Positions 1 through 13,600 of a stretch of 64,000 bases of DNA are shown in pieces. Position numbers and translations under genes: made by a program. The DNA comes from Montifringilla adamsi (taxonomy: Eukaryota; Chordata; Aves; Passeriformes; Passeridae), in NCBI GenBank assembly GCA_017590115.1, contig JAGGNK010006448.1, positions 620,001 to 684,000 on the forward strand, in the 5' to 3' direction. Below the pieces are notes generated by a model, which had not been told where the DNA came from, ran no database searches, and saw only the letters and a list, made by a program, of their open reading frames with translations. How positions within the stretch are numbered: position 1 is the stretch's first letter; every line of letters starts with the position of its first letter.

Positions 1-3000
1 AATATAATGTATTATATTTTGTATTATAATATAATGTATTAATATATGTCAAAATATATCTATAGCAATTTGGAATGCAATACGATTAAAATAAAAGTGA
101 TTCTAAAGTATTGCAGTGTGAATTTTGACTTCAAAGCAGTATATGCCATGCACAGACTATATAAACCAATGATCAATTTTCTTTTTCCTCCAATAACTGT
201 CTCTTAGCATTGGAATTTTGAAATGTTCAGAGAAAGATTTAGGGCAACCAAGACTAGATGTAAATACATTGTTCTGACACTATTGCTTTAACTTATAACT
301 TTGTGAATGAAGAAATCTTACACTAGTAATTTCTAACACAATAACTCAAAATTTAAATATAGCTGCTGATATTGATACAACAAAGTTCTTCCAAAATGAT
401 TGTGAAATACAATTCAAAACCAAGTCATGATTTCAATGAATACATTTGTCCTTATATAAAGCTAACTAATTTTTTTAGGGGATATGTTATTCTCTCAAGT
501 GTCAGAAGCTCTCTTGTAAAAAAGAAGTAAAGTACTCAAAAATCCTTTTTATTTGTCTCTATGTTCCTAACTCTTGAGGGAATATACTAAAAATATGGGT
601 AAAGGTCATGTCAGAACATTGGGCTTCTACTTATTTGTATATAATAGATATGTTTCCTGACGTCACTGCTGGTTTCTGTAAGGGTGTTACTCAGAAGTTG
701 ATGTGTAACTCAGAAGTTACAGATTTACAGGTTTGGATTTTATCAAAGACTAATGCCAGTGTGAAAAGCAAGGTCTCTTGGAAGGCTTTTCAACATGTCT
801 GCAGCATTTTCAGGTAGTGGCTCCAAACAGTGCGGACTAACAGCTTGCTACTACTGAAGAAAATCTTTTCAGGGGAATTGTAAGGTTAGAAAGCATCTGC
901 TCATTTCATTAGCAGAATATTGACACTGAAACTGCACAGAAAATTTAATTAACAACTTTAGATGATGCTATATATTGTGGTTTTAGATTATATTTACAAA
1001 ATAGACCTAAGTTCTCTTATCTTAGTATAAGCCTTTACTAAATCTGTTATCTAGATTTATAGCAGCTTTTTTAAAAACTGATTTTGTTTTTTTAGTTAGT
1101 TTTTTTTTTTATATTATTACTATGTGATACCATCTAATCTCTCAGGCAACTGCCTAATTCCAGTTAACTTCCTAAAGGTAAACATTGCAAGGATAGCATC
1201 TGACATTAAACTGGACTCATAAATGATCACAGAATGTATGATGTAGCTCATGGCACATCAGAGCTTAGGAATGCTCAAATAGCACTTCAGCGCTTCAGGA
1301 AACCAGGATTTAGTGAAAAGAAATGCTGTGATTTTGCTTCAGATCGAACATCCTATAGTATGACCTTGAAGGAAAATTATAGGTACATGACTGGACTAAA
1401 GGCAAAGAAAGTCTGTATCTAATGAGATCTCTCTAAATGTATTTATTTCAGGGTATCACTCAAGTAAACCTATTATTGCTTTCTATTTGGAGAGGTTACG
1501 TAGAGGACTACAACTTTTCATTTAACTTCCATTAGATTTTTTTTTAAGAAGCCTTGAGCCAAAAGGGCAAATTTTTTCCATCCAAGCTTTGACTGTTTTT
1601 GCAAATGATACAAGCTAAGGAAAGGTTTCAAATACAAATATTTTTGTCCACTCACTGGATTTAAACGGACTATAATGTCAGTGAAAATTTGTACGTAGGG
1701 AAATAAAAAATGGAAGTTAACCCTTCTTGAGATGGTCTAATAAGCACTGGAATTGTGCATCCAAATTCTACAGAAATACTTAAAAAATATTCTTGTCTTA
1801 TTTTATAAGAAAGACACTTGATGTCTCTAATTTATGGCCCTTTTAAAAAACTCTATGTTTAGTATGGATTTTTTAGTGAGAAATAAGAGAAGTCAGATTG
1901 TGCTCTTGCCTTACATAGCTTTTCTATTTAAGTTTGCAGTCTTAACTGCATGCAATAAGCTACTCAAGGAAATCTTTTCTCAAGGGTGCTTTTGCATGAC
2001 CTCTATTGCTGGAACTAGCTAAAAAGATATATTTGTTCATGAAATATAGGAGAAAACAGGTGTTCTGTTTTTCTGAAGGTAAAAATATAAACCAAATACT
2101 TGTTGAGTGTCCTCTTGATTTGTTCACTCATCACTAGAATATTTATCTGTATGTTTCAGTATGGTTTCAGTATGGTTTCATTCAGGGTACAGATGCATAT
2201 GCAATTTAGATGCAGAAGTAATTATTAAGTAACCATTAATTAATAAGAAATTTGAAGGAATAGAACAGAGGTATCTATGCTTGGGACGGAACTCAATGCA
2301 AAGGTTGTGCTCATGCCCATGTCAGAATTATATATGCTTTAGCATATTCTGGACATTTCTTGTCTTACATTCATGGAAGATCTGGTGAAATACAAGGCCT
2401 CAGAGAGTCCCTACCTTTCTTTAAGTAAGTTTTGGATGAAGAGAAGCATTTACTCTTTATTTTCAATTCAGAGCGCTATCTGACTGGCCAATCTAATCTG
2501 TCTTTTGTACTCTAGCCAGAGTTCAAGTTGATAAATATATAATTGATTTATTTCCTGGAATGAATTGTGAATTTTTCACTCAACACATTTCTCTGACTAG
2601 GTTTGTTAAGGCATACTGCCTGTCTCATCTCAGAAAGCAGTGTGGTGACAAAAATAGACAAAAAATGTCTGTTTTGGCTAAGAAGAATCCTTCACTGCTC
2701 ACAATTGCATTTTATTTGGATCTTCCACAATAGACATATTGAGAATGGGACTGTGTCCTTTTTTTACCTGGCAACTTAGATTGTTGATTGTAATTCTGTA
2801 ATTGTTTCTGCAATTTAGCTCTAGCAAGTCTGTTCTGGGCCTTTTGTTTATTTACTTCTTTTCCATATAAATGTAATAGAATAATTCTCAATCAGTGGTA
2901 CTTCTGGGCTTTACAGTCTAACTGCTTTCTTAAAACAATACCTTTAAATACATATTCCAGCTGTCTGAAATAGTCCTTTTTTTATTGATGGGGAGCACAC

Positions 3001-4261
3001 TAAATTTGTTAGCTGACAACATATTCTCTGTCTCCCCTGTATTTATAATATGCCTTATTTTCCAGTTTAAAATTATTTGTAGATATTAATTGCTTACTGC
3101 CCTTTACAGACTCTAATAGTTATTAATTTTGCACTGCATATCCAGATTTTATATACTGCTGTGCTTTGTTCTCCTTCATTTACTGTTCCTCAAACAGCTT
3201 TCAATCTATGATCCAGTTTTAATGAGGTAATTACAATTAATTTTCATGTAATATTTCTTATGATGCAAGTATCATTCTTGTTAAAGGGTATATTTTATCA
3301 GCCTTCCCTAATTTCCACTTTTATCTGAACATGGATCTAGCAAGTTTTGGAAGATTTGCTGCTTATTAATCTGTATTGTGCATCAATCATGAAAATATAT
3401 TGTCTTAATAGATTGTTGGCTTTTCTTTATATGTATGCCTCATTTTTTGCAAATTAAAAGTCTTTAAGAGGATAATGAGTCTTGGGGTTGGAATTTTACC
3501 TTGAAAAATTTGCACTGAAATTATTTTAAGCTTTGAAAACTGACTATATCAAAATTGAAACAAATAATTTTAACAGGCATAGGAAATTCATTATCTCATT
3601 AATAATTTTTAATGCTACTAGACGCATGTGGAACGTAAATTTTTTGTTTATTCTTCTGACTATTTTTCCAACCTATGTGTGATATGTATCATCTGGTATG
3701 GCAAAATTAATGACACTTCATCCAAAATTTACGTATTTTCATTTTTGCACATTTTATTTTTAGCTCATGAAAATTACTTTTTTCTGAAACTATTTATTAC
3801 ATAGCAAATATGGAATCTGTATGAGTAGCCAAAGGAAATACTTAAGTACTTAGATATTTTGATTGGTGTTCCTTCACCAGAAATAGGAGCTTCTTGGTAC
3901 AGGCATCTGAACTGTAAACCTTTGCCACTCTCAATAATCAGTGAAGAGAAAGGAACCCTTCCACTATACAGATCATCTCTTCATGTAATCTCTTTCAACA
4001 GATCAAAGAAATGACTCACTGAGAGATGTTTATTTCTCTCTGCTGATTTTAATAAACAAACTGAATCTAGCATTGAGAGGCGTTTAAAGCTGATGGAGGT
4101 GAACATAATTGTTGGCTCCTAGACCCAGAAGAGCAATGGAAAAATTCTTAACTGGTAACAAATGAGTTATAGTTCTGTGAGTTTTCTCATAGGGAAAAAA
4201 ATCTAAACTAAACCCAAACAACATTCTTTAAGTTCTTAGTATTCAATGATAAACAATGAAA
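1..4261. other. Unique AT-rich non-coding stretch
   Basis: No gene, exon or recognisable mobile element is seen here. The first 55 bases are almost pure A/T (imperfect TATAATATAATGTATTA-like units). Short open frames at 608-817, 1234-1422 and 1834-2022 have no family motif and lengths expected by chance. A tiny tandem duplication of an 11-base unit (AGTATGGTTTC) lies at about 2157-2180. Conserved regulatory elements cannot be excluded from one sequence. Confidence 0.6.
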
Positions 4262-4970
4262 ATCTTGAACAGCATCAGATTCAGTATTGACCCCTAGGAT
4301 ATGCTTCAAATTACTGGCCTTGAACTAGACTTGGTGCCACATTCTGGCTCTGGTCACTCAGACAGTTTTCATTCCACCTTAGGGTCTGCTCATCCACCCA
4401 ATATTTCAACTTTTCCATGCGGACCTTATGAATGAAAGTGTCAAAAGATTTAATTAGACAATATCCACTGCGTCTCCCTGCTTCTACTAGGTCATTTTAT
4501 CACAAAACTGTATCATATTTTTCAAGCATGAATTCCCCTTGATGAATCCATGCTGACTGCTCCCAGTCACCTTCCTGTCCTTTGTGATCCTGGAAAGAGG
4601 TTCCAGGTTAGTTCTTTCATTACCTTTATGAGAGTCAAAGTGCAGCTAACTGATCTATAGGTTCTTGATTCTTCTTTCTTGTCCTTTTTAATACAAGAGT
4701 GACACCTTTTTTCTCCATTCCTTGGGCACTTCTTCCACTTCTTCAGCATGACCATCCGAACATTACTGAAAGTAGCCTTGAAATTGCATTAGTACTTGTG
4801 AGTGCATCTCATGAGAACCCAAGGACTTGTCTATGTCCTGTTTGCCTTTGACTTGATCTTTTTCCACCAAGGGTAAGGCAAATCTGATAAATTAGAGACA
4901 TGGAAACTGTTCCACACAAATGGACACTTTCTTTGAAAATATTTTGTTCAGGGTGATTCTCTGTCATTCT
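4262..4970 (-). mobile_element. CR1 LINE fragment, reverse-transcriptase region
   Basis: This is a degraded internal piece of a CR1 non-LTR retrotransposon. Read on the minus strand it runs from the segment before the reverse-transcriptase core into the core. At 4567-4755 the minus frame contains TYRSVSCTLTLIKVMKELT, which lines up with the CR1 ORF2 segment NYRPVSLTSVPGKVMEQL. A neighbouring frame at about 4530-4560 reads like HGFIKGNSCL, the CR1 HGFTKGKSCL motif. Frameshifts and stops break the frame, so the copy is dead. The 3' UTR and terminal octamers are absent, so it is a 3'-deleted piece. Both ends are approximate. Confidence 0.8.
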
Positions 4971-6524
4971 GTGATTTATACCTGTGCTGCTCTCTCTTTA
5001 TGTATTCATTTTACTATGCCTTTTATCAAATAGTGTGACCAGGAGTACATGTATTGTTTAAATTGTGCAATTGTGCATGACTATGTGTTCCGTTCTGTTC
5101 TTAATTCACCTTCTAATAATTTCCAAGTTTATGTATTATATTTTTGATGTAAATTGAAAATGGAAGAGAAATTTTGACCAGATAACATAACTTTTTTAAA
5201 GGTAAGAGGATCTACTTGTTAGAGCTGTGTCAACATTCACTTTATTTTTTTTTTTTAATGCTTAATTTAACAGATAAAATCATCCTTTCATGTTATGGGG
5301 GCAGCAATATTGTCTAAGCATTTAATAAAAGAGTAAGCATGACAGCTGGAGTCTCTCTTTATTTTGCTAGCAAACAAAGAAAATTTTTGTATAATAGAGG
5401 GTATATAAGAAAATTGAGATCTGTATGACTTGACTCCAGAAGAGTATCACATTTGTTCCCACAAATCTCTTCTGCACTTCATTTATACATTTTTACTAAA
5501 ATTTGGAGAGTATTTATAACTTTCTTGGAGTAGTCCAAGGCTTTATTTCATCAGTAATGCAGTCTCTTGTTACACTCCTAATGTCATCTGGAGAGGAAGA
5601 TTTCTGAAGAGTGAGTAGAGCAGCTGTTGCCTCGTAGGAAGGAAAATCAATGACCTGACACTTGGCAGCTGCAAATTTGTATACAGTTTAATAGTTAAAA
5701 GGCAGAGTACAAGAAAACAGAAGGCTGCTCACCTCCTGGGTCCAGCATACCTACGTTTTGTAAATTATTGTGGTTTAATCGAAAAGCAATTCTTAGTGTT
5801 TTTAATAATGCAATACATTTCAAAAGGTGTCTTTTTTCTCCTTATTCTGGTCACAAATTCTAGTTTTTTAATATTCGTGTGTCTTACTGAATGTCTGATA
5901 TATAAACAGAATGCAAATACAGATATACATATATATTTTTGCAGTTGTTTTCATTGGGAAAACACAATTAATTTTAAATAATTAAGACCTTGAAAGAATG
6001 CCTAAACTAATGTTTAGTAATTATAGGAAAAGAAATCTTGCAGGAAACTTGGATAAAACAATGATAGCTACTATGGTTTCAACAAAGCTGAAGAGAGGAT
6101 TAATTGCTAGAGTAGAAAATGCTTTAAAAAAATCAGTGAAAAACCATTTTCATTTATACAAAGCATGCTGTTTCTGTTTGTTGACAAATTATGTCTTCAC
6201 ACTTGGAGCAACTTCATTTTTTTTACCTGGGTAGATAAACAACAGAACAGAACCTGAATGGGAAGCAAAATTTTATTGCTCCATCCTATAACTTTGCCTG
6301 ACAAGAGTAGGTGGTAAACTTTAATAAGTTTACCAAAAATATGTTAACTGAAGTCTCATACCATTGTAGGAAAATGAAGGGGATCTACTCAAATAAAAGC
6401 ATAATTGCATTTCTATTAAGTAGCAATAAAATTGGAGCTGTTGAATTTTACAAATATTAAAACTGTAAGGAGTAGTGCCTAAGGAGTGGTGCCTTGGTTA
6501 TTGTCATAATTTCTCTCTTAATCA
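4971..6524. other. Unique AT-rich non-coding stretch
   Basis: No recognisable gene or repeat is seen between the two minus-strand CR1 pieces. Open frames at 5796-5981 and 5998-6234 are short and match no family I know. The tract has many T runs and imperfect TATA stretches, for example around 5925-5940. Confidence 0.55.
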
Positions 6525-6772
6525 CAGAATCACGGAATGTATGAGGTTGAAAAGGACCACAGTGGGTCACCTGGTCCAAAATCTCTGCTCAAGTAGGGTC
6601 ATCCTAGAGAACATGGCACGGGATTGAACCCAGATCGTTCTTGAACATCTGCAGTGAAGGAAACTCCACAACCTCTCTGGTCAATCTGCTCCAGTGTGTG
6701 GTCACCCTCCCAGTGAAGAAGTTCTTCCTCAGGTTCAAATGGAATGTCCTGTGCATCAGTTTCTGCTAAGTT
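6525..6772 (-). mobile_element. CR1 LINE 3' end, about 250 bp
   Basis: This is a 5'-truncated CR1 copy in reverse orientation. The left edge carries the inverted CR1 terminus (ATCACAGAATCACGGAATG), followed by the GGTTGAAAAGGACC block. It then runs through the conserved 3' UTR and ORF2 end, including the complement of the segment encoding a 'W..LP/VTEHW' tail (CCAGTGTGTGGTCACCCTCC and AAGAAGTTCTTCCTCAGG). Severe 5' truncation is typical of CR1 insertion. Divergence is moderate, with several substitutions per 20 bases against the family as I remember it. Confidence 0.93.
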
Positions 6773-8535
6773 ATAAAACTTGAAATCTGTGGCCTTTCAC
6801 AGGGAGGGATGAAATTGACACAGGACCTGAAAAATGGTCATAAAGTATTGTGTCATATTAAGTGCAGGGAATTTTTTAATTCATGGTAAATCCTACTACA
6901 TTGTAGCTATATTATTTTTTTCTCAAGATTGACTAGTATGGCATCTACCAACGACCTAAATTAGCTCAGGAACAGAAAATGGTTATGATTACTATTACCT
7001 TTCCTTTTTTCTTAGCCATTGTATCAGTACATTAGGATTGTGACTGACTTTTGAAAGTTCTTATTTTTTTAGTTTATTAATTTAAAATTTTAAAATTTTT
7101 AATGTGATCATTTTTTTGCTTGTGACTCACTTGCAAAATGAAAAAGATCTGTCAACAAAAACAATTTTACATCTTCTAACTATCCATTTAGCAGTTTTCT
7201 CTTCTATTGATGAAAGGTACAATTAATAGCTTTAGATGAGTGGACATTGAGCTACTATTTTTCTGTAAGAGCATCTTAGTATCCTAAAGGGAACAGGTTT
7301 TGATAAAATGCAAGAGAAATTTAGATGACTTATAACTTTTGAAATTAACTTGACAGAACCTAATTGCAAGCAAAGGTTGCCACAGAGACTTCCTGCAAGT
7401 AGTTCTAAATGGTGTACATAAAGTAGATAAATTATGTGTTGTATAAATGAAGGAAGAGGAAACTACATTCATGTACTGAAGTGATGACAGCTCTGTAACT
7501 ACCTAGAGAGATGGGAGATAGAAGAATCATTCTTCTCTGTCATGAAGTAATCACCTGCTATGCAGCAGGCACAGTCAAAATAGCAACATCATTTCCACTC
7601 AATGCAAATTCTCCCCTGAGTTCTGCCTATACTTCAGCATTTGCAAATCCTTATTTGGGAGCGTTTTGTCATTCTCATTTCTCATGTACTGAATTTTCAA
7701 TATATCACTCTTACTTTCTCATTTGCTGCAAAGTTTTTATCATGATGTTCAGACATTAAGAAGGTCAATATATTGCTGCTCTTATATGTCTCAACCAGTC
7801 ACTTTCTGGGGATGTATTAGTTGTTCATCATTTATAGTTAGCTGTGATATTTATCTCACACATCTGCCAAATTTATATGTGCTGGAAACTTTGACATTTT
7901 TCTGCTGAAATAGGAAGTCACTTGGATTTTTTCTATAGTTAAATAGAAATGCCACACTTTTTAACTGTTGATGGATACATATATATTCTCCTACCTGAAG
8001 CTTCAACTTCAGTAAAAAATTGTTATACAGCACTCTCTTCTTCCATGAAAAAGAAGCAAAGAAACTTCCACAACCCTTAAAAACATCTCAAAATCCTAGG
8101 AAACTTCATTCAAACACAGAGGCTTCAATTACTGAAGGAAAGAATAATTTGGAGAAGAATTTGGAGCATATGATGTCAATTTTCTGTCTGATACTCTTAT
8201 TCTTCTTCACTTTTCAAATCCATGATTCCTCAGACATGTTTCACAAGCTGTCCCACCTGCTTTCATTACTTTTCAGAAAAATCTAAACAGAAAAAGCATA
8301 CAGCATGTATTTGAAAATATTGCACTGGGAAATCATGTGAGTAGCATACAAAAGTACTTCCACTCAGATATCCATAACAATAGGTTTTTAGGCTTATCAG
8401 GCATCACCTACTTTACAGGGATATTTTGACTACTATAATGCCAAAAAAGAGCTTTACAGTGAGGCAAGCTTCCAAAATCACAGTTTCTGAAAAAGACTGA
8501 AATACTATTGGCTTTTCACCTTTAATTGAGTTAGA
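6773..8535. other. Unique non-coding stretch
   Basis: No recognised gene or mobile element. Several overlapping short open frames (for example 7511-7759, 7723-7908 and 8020-8286) lie on both strands, which is the pattern of chance frames. None has a known domain. Confidence 0.55.
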
Positions 8536-8539
8536 TGCC

Positions 8540-9240
8540 CTGGGGCTGGTAGCAGGGGTTCAGAAACCTCTATGAGGATTGGTCAGGGCTGCCCCATGGT
8601 GGACACAGCTTGTTCCACTGGAGCCAAACAACCCATCTCAGGTCATGTCTGAGCCCCACAGCCAAGGTGGAGGGACGATGGGGAAGTGTCTTTAGGAAAC
8701 CATATTTTAAAACATGTTTTAAAAACATTAAATAATACTGTATGACAGCATCAGAAGGAAAAGTGAGGAATGTGTGTATTTCACATATGTGCTGTTTCAT
8801 GTAGCACTGCAGACAGCAGGGTGAGAGAAAAAGGAGGGAAGGAGATGTCCCTGCAGCCTTTTAAAGAGACCACACCAGAACAAGTACGCTGTAGCCTGTG
8901 GACAACAGAGAATGGGAAAAGTACAAGGAGAAATGAGTGGCAGAGAGGACCTTTTAAGGACTGACCTCAACTCCCATTCTACATTAACAAGTGCTGTAGG
9001 TGTGATAGAAGGTAGAAGAGTCAGGAGTGAAAGAGTGAAGTTGAGCCTGGAAAAAAAGAGGGGGAGAGGTTGGCAGGATGGTGTGTTTTTGTCTTTGCTT
9101 CTCACTGTCCATGTCAATTGGCAATAAATTACAGTAATTTTCCCAAAGTCAAGTCTGGTTTGCCTCTGATGGCAAGTGGCAAGCAATCTCCCTGCCTTTA
9201 GTTTGACTCAAATTAGTTACATTTCTCTAGATACCTATTG
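8540..9240 (+). mobile_element. Degraded retroviral LTR, plus strand
   Basis: This is a solo LTR from an avian endogenous retrovirus family related to the better preserved copy at 38145-39173. Visible landmarks, in order, are GGCTGGTAGCAGGGG near the left end, a GCTGCCCCATGGTGGACA block, a GTTGAGCCTGGAAAAAAAGAG block, and a likely polyadenylation signal AATAAA at 9123-9128. The signal is followed by the family's CAAGTC...TTTGCC segment at about 9148-9164. The stretch at about 8700-8800 is AT-rich and does not fit, so it may be an insertion or decay. No gag, pol or env sequence adjoins it. Both ends are blurred. A 129-codon minus-strand frame at 8797-9186 is only the antisense of this LTR. Confidence 0.75.
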
Positions 9241-12200
9241 TCATCTGAGCTTTTCTAGGATGACTGAAACATCTCACAGGGCTGAAGATAGGGCAGAGGA
9301 AATACAGAACATCCACTTTATTTTGGACCAGCTCCTAGTAACCAAGGATTTATTTGGGCAACTTAAATGGAAATTCTTGATTCACTTAAATTCAGTGAAG
9401 CTCACAGACACCTACATTAAGATGTTTACAGTTGCAGTTGTGGGCAACACTGGAGTCATAGCAAATCCCTTTTCTCCTCAAGCTTTCTCCTGGAATTAGA
9501 GGTAGAATGTTAAAACTCCAGGTGTCATTTTAATCTTGGCACTAACAAAAGTGGAAATAAAAACCAGAAATATAAATTGTATTATTTTAGTAGTGAATAA
9601 ATAGACAGTAAAGATGGAAAATTACCAGTGGTATTTTTCTGAATCTATGTTAATTTCTTAAAATGTCTTACTGACATTTAGGATGCAACACATTTTTTTG
9701 AACTGCAGAAATATCACTGATGTATGAACCTCAAATAGATACCCAAGGCTCATTTTATAGTTAATGAAGAGAAAGAATCACTTATGAGGTATCATCTATT
9801 TTATTCTCACACAGACATTTAACATGGTGGATATATTATAACTAAATATGCCTATTTCTCTTCAGCAGCTCTGACAGATGCCTAAAGATATCACCTAAGG
9901 TGTACACATTTACATAACAGATTACTGAAGTTAGATGGGAGGAATTTCCCTCCACCATTATTATGGATTGATGGTAGCATGTTTAACTTAACCTCTAGCT
10001 GCTACATCAGATGCCAGCTCCATCATTTTTCATGCCAATAATTCTAAAGAGAAAGACACTGAAATGTAACATTCACATTATGGGTTATTACTCCTCCAGC
10101 AGAAATGCAGTACTCTATACACATTGATATTGAGAGAACAAAGAAGTAAACAAAGTAATGACATACAGAGGTTAATACAAATTATGATTAAACTTCTACC
10201 AAATGGAAGAAGATACACAATTGGATGTTTCAATTTAAAATTTGCTGTCCTTTATAGTGCATTCACAGGCAAAGGTTGATGCCATAAGTAAAATAATGAA
10301 TATAGGAAGAAGGTTTTTTCTGAGATCAATTACATCAGTAATGCTGATCCATAGTTAAATGCATATTCTTTCAGTTAGAACAAGAAATGCTAGGTTTTGA
10401 CATTTTAAAATCAATAATTTAGAACACACAATCAAGACAGATATTTAAGTTTGTTCAAATTAAATGATAATTTCTAGCAAGTGTCTTTTTACTAAATAAG
10501 ATTGTTTCATTTTTAGTTGAAATTAATTTTTAAATAAATTGTAATTAAGGATGAAAATGTCTGTCACAAATTTAAATCAGGGATATACAATTTATTTTGC
10601 CATGTTCATTTGAAATTAAAAGAATAAAAGGCATTTTAAATAAAACCAGACTTATATAGCAAAATTAGTCATCTTGATGACTACAAATTTTCTCTTCATA
10701 TAATGCAATATCTACTCAACTGCACAAATGAGTTCAAGATATTTTAAAATGTGGAGAAGAGTTAAATTTATCTGCATAGTTTTTTAATGGACAAGAACAA
10801 TTACAATGGTTAATTCCAAGAATTATGGACAGATTTCAGCTGTCAAATGTAAATTAAATACTTTCAGAAATACAATTTAATGAAGACCAAATAGCCAGAA
10901 ATTACTTCAGAAAATTGAATTTCTTCAACATGAATATGAGATAATTGTGGTTTTTTCCTTAGAAGACTGAGTATAGAGCGTTATAAAGTTCAAGTTATTC
11001 TAATTTTTGCATTAAACACTATAATTGATAGTGCTTGTAACCATTATTCAGACTATTACTTTTTCTTGGACTATCTTCACAAGTTTTAGTGATACTTGGA
11101 AGTGTGAATATGAATGTTTGCACTTTAAGCACTGCAGTTACTATTCATTCTTAAAAGAAAAAAAAAATAGGAACATTCTTGTAACTTTAGAAGTTCCATA
11201 AAAGAGGGAGATAAATATTGTTTTATACATGGAACATGATGCCCTTTTGTATGTTGAATATATTTTAGTCAATAAAAAAGTATTATCAAATCACAAAATA
11301 TATTCTGAAATCGTGAATCTACAAAATGTCTCATTTGTTTGATTTAATGAAGTCTCAAAGTTTGGCATCTAATTTAGTGCTTCCTCACTAAAGAGTAGGA
11401 ATGTGAAGAAATTTGCCTTCTTCAAGACAAAGAACCCATGTTCTTTATTTTCTAAGTTCATAGTGGAGGCATTCAAGTAGTCCTGAAAGTTCTAGCTGAC
11501 ACAATATAGGTAACCACTGGAAAATGTTTCCCATTCCTTGCCTTGCCATTTCTTTGGGAATGGTGCATTCTCAAAAGCTAAGTGTCCAATGAGGCAAGAG
11601 TGCCAGAGCTTAATGCAGCTGTTCACACATACAAGGTTATGAGTTTTAGGTTCTCTTGAGTCTGATGGGAACAATTTGTTTTTGGAAGAGAATTAAAGTA
11701 TGCTACTGACGCAATGTTGCATTCTAGGAATTTTTGGAGGTTACAAGGGCAGGAGGTTCTTCTTAGCTTAACTACCTGGAAAAATTTTCAGAATGGTCTA
11801 TACAGACTTGAACGCTCTGCAGAACATGCTAAAATAATAGAGCACATGCTGTGTGCTCTGTTCCATAAAATTTTTAGTGCTTTGCAAAGCAGACTTAGAG
11901 TTGGTCCTTTTTTCTCCAGCTTCCTGCTACTTCAGATGAACTAAAATGGTTCAGAAATACTAATGTTCCCCTTGTCCAAATGATAATAATTATAGCAAAA
12001 AATCTGTCTGAGTGAAAAAAATAGAAGAAATTGAAGAGTCAGATTACTTAATCTATTTTAATCTAAACTTTCTCTGTGTCCAGCCATCTGGTTTATGAGA
12101 AGCAGTCCTTGTTTTGCAAGAGCAAATATTACTTTGCGAAACCAGATATGATTGTAATGATGGTGAATTGACATATTCTTGATGCCATGAAGTATAAAAT

Positions 12201-13017
12201 TCTACTTTTTCTCTGTAATGGCTATACAGTTTCCATTATCAGGTATATTTCTGGAAAATTGAACTAATATGTAGCTTAATAAGCATTAGAGATGATTTGA
12301 AAAGGAGGTGGGGGATATCGGACCAACAGTCGGATGCAGAAGAACAGGACAAACACTTCTGCATTTTGTCAGTAGGAAAACAAGCATATTCTCTTTCTTA
12401 TATGACAAAATCTTCATTTTGCATTTTCCTCTTGGAAGTGTTTCCCACTACTCAGTGTTACATTTTCTTTCTCCTATGCATTCACAAGTATGTGAGGCAC
12501 AAGCATCTAAAACTCAGCAACTGTGGAACTTGCAAAGATTATCAATTAGTCTCGTCAGAAATGTGCTCATGATTTGGGACAGATAACTCCTAAATCATTC
12601 ATTGTATGCCATTGTTCATTGTAAATCTAATGGACTAGTAACTTACAGCCCACTCTTGTTAGGATGTTCATGATAAAATCCAATTTAAAATAAAAAAGGA
12701 TTAAGTACTATGATTTTCAAATTGCATGAATAATGACAGTATATTAGTATATTAATGGACTTTGAATCAAATGGTGTAAATGTGTGACAGTAAATTGCCT
12801 GCCTCCTGGAACGCAGCCTCCTTGTCTTCCTTGCCAGCTGTCCCAGCCTTCACACTTTCTGTCACCTGGCTGATGACTGGAGACATTTTACTCCTCTGCT
12901 TGGAAGTGTCTGATTAATCTTTACATACTGCTGGCTGCTGAGACAGCTGCAGATTTTCACACCCTCTGTATAAAAATATACTGCAGAATATCAATCAGAT
13001 AACTCTATGGAAATAAT
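9241..13017. other. Long unique AT-rich stretch
   Basis: No recognised repeat or gene. The tract is AT-rich, with stretches such as 10500-10900 having few G or C. A GC-richer patch at about 12795-12965 contains CTGCCTCCTGGAACGCAGCC and ends near a TATA-like GTATAAAAATA (about 12968-12978). I cannot assign it to a family. Paired overlapping frames at 12297-12586 have no motif. The frame at 9176-9499 starts inside the LTR and matches nothing I know. Confidence 0.5.
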
Positions 13018-13495
13018 AAAGCTACTGGAAAGTGTCCAAAGGAGGGATACAAAGATTGTGAGGATTTCATAAGAGAAGCCCTAGGAAAAGTGCCGGAGGT
13101 CACTTGTTTTATTCAGCCTGGAGAAGAGAAGCCTGAGGAAAGACCTCATTGCAGTTACAACTTCGACATGAGGGGAAGAGAAGGGGCATACACTGATCTC
13201 TTCTCTCTGATTATCAGTGACAGGACCCAAGGGAATGGCCTGAAGTTGTGTCAGGGGAAGTTTAGTTTGGATATCACGAAAAAGTTCTTCACCCAGAGGG
13301 TGACTGGGCACTGGGACAGGCTCCTCAGGGAATTTATCACAACATCAAGTCTGACAGAGTTCAGGAAGCATTTGGACAGTACTCTCAGGCACATGGTGTG
13401 ACTCTTGGGGATGGTGCTGTGCAGGGCCATGAGTTGGACTTGATGATGCTTGTGGGTCCTTTCCAACTCAGCTTACTTTGTGATTCTATTATAAC
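13018..13495 (+). mobile_element. CR1 LINE 3' end, ORF2 C-terminus plus 3' UTR
   Basis: This is a 5'-truncated CR1 copy on the plus strand. The frame over about 13090-13401 keeps the C-terminal ORF2 motif SDRTQGNGLKL followed by ITKKFF, equivalent to the family's SDRTRGNGHKL and MRKNFF. Upstream, TTCAGCCTGGAGAAGAGAAG corresponds to the LFSLEKRR segment. The 3' UTR follows with GACTTGATGATGCTTGTGGG and TCCTTTCCAACTC, and the copy ends in TGTGATTCTATTAT, a decayed CR1 terminal octamer. Frame breaks show it is inactive. Confidence 0.93.
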
Positions 13496-13499
13496 ATGG

Positions 13500-13600
13500 A
13501 TTCCACTAATTTATACATATCTGTCTATATTCATATGTATACATACACATATATTTATATTAATATGTATATTTGCATTTTGTATCCATATATAGGTGTG
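13500..13600. repeat. TA/CA-rich simple sequence
   Basis: This is an imperfect alternating purine-pyrimidine tract (TATACATA, CACATATAT and similar units) directly after the CR1 3' end. It may have grown from the CR1 terminal repeat, or it may be an independent microsatellite. Confidence 0.7.

Noticed and set aside
1222..1245. GATCACAGAATGTATGATG, like an inverted CR1 terminus
   Set aside because: The following sequence does not continue as a CR1 3' UTR, so the match is probably chance.
8797..9186. 129-codon open frame on the minus strand
   Set aside because: It is entirely antisense to the degraded LTR at 8540-9240, with no recognisable motif.
9176..9499. 107-codon open frame on the plus strand
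   Set aside because: It begins in the LTR 3' end and continues into unique sequence. No domain, signal peptide or splice context is visible.
12795..12980. GC-richer patch with a TATA-like end, possible LTR
   Set aside because: No TG/CA edges, polyadenylation signal or match to the other LTR families here could be found.
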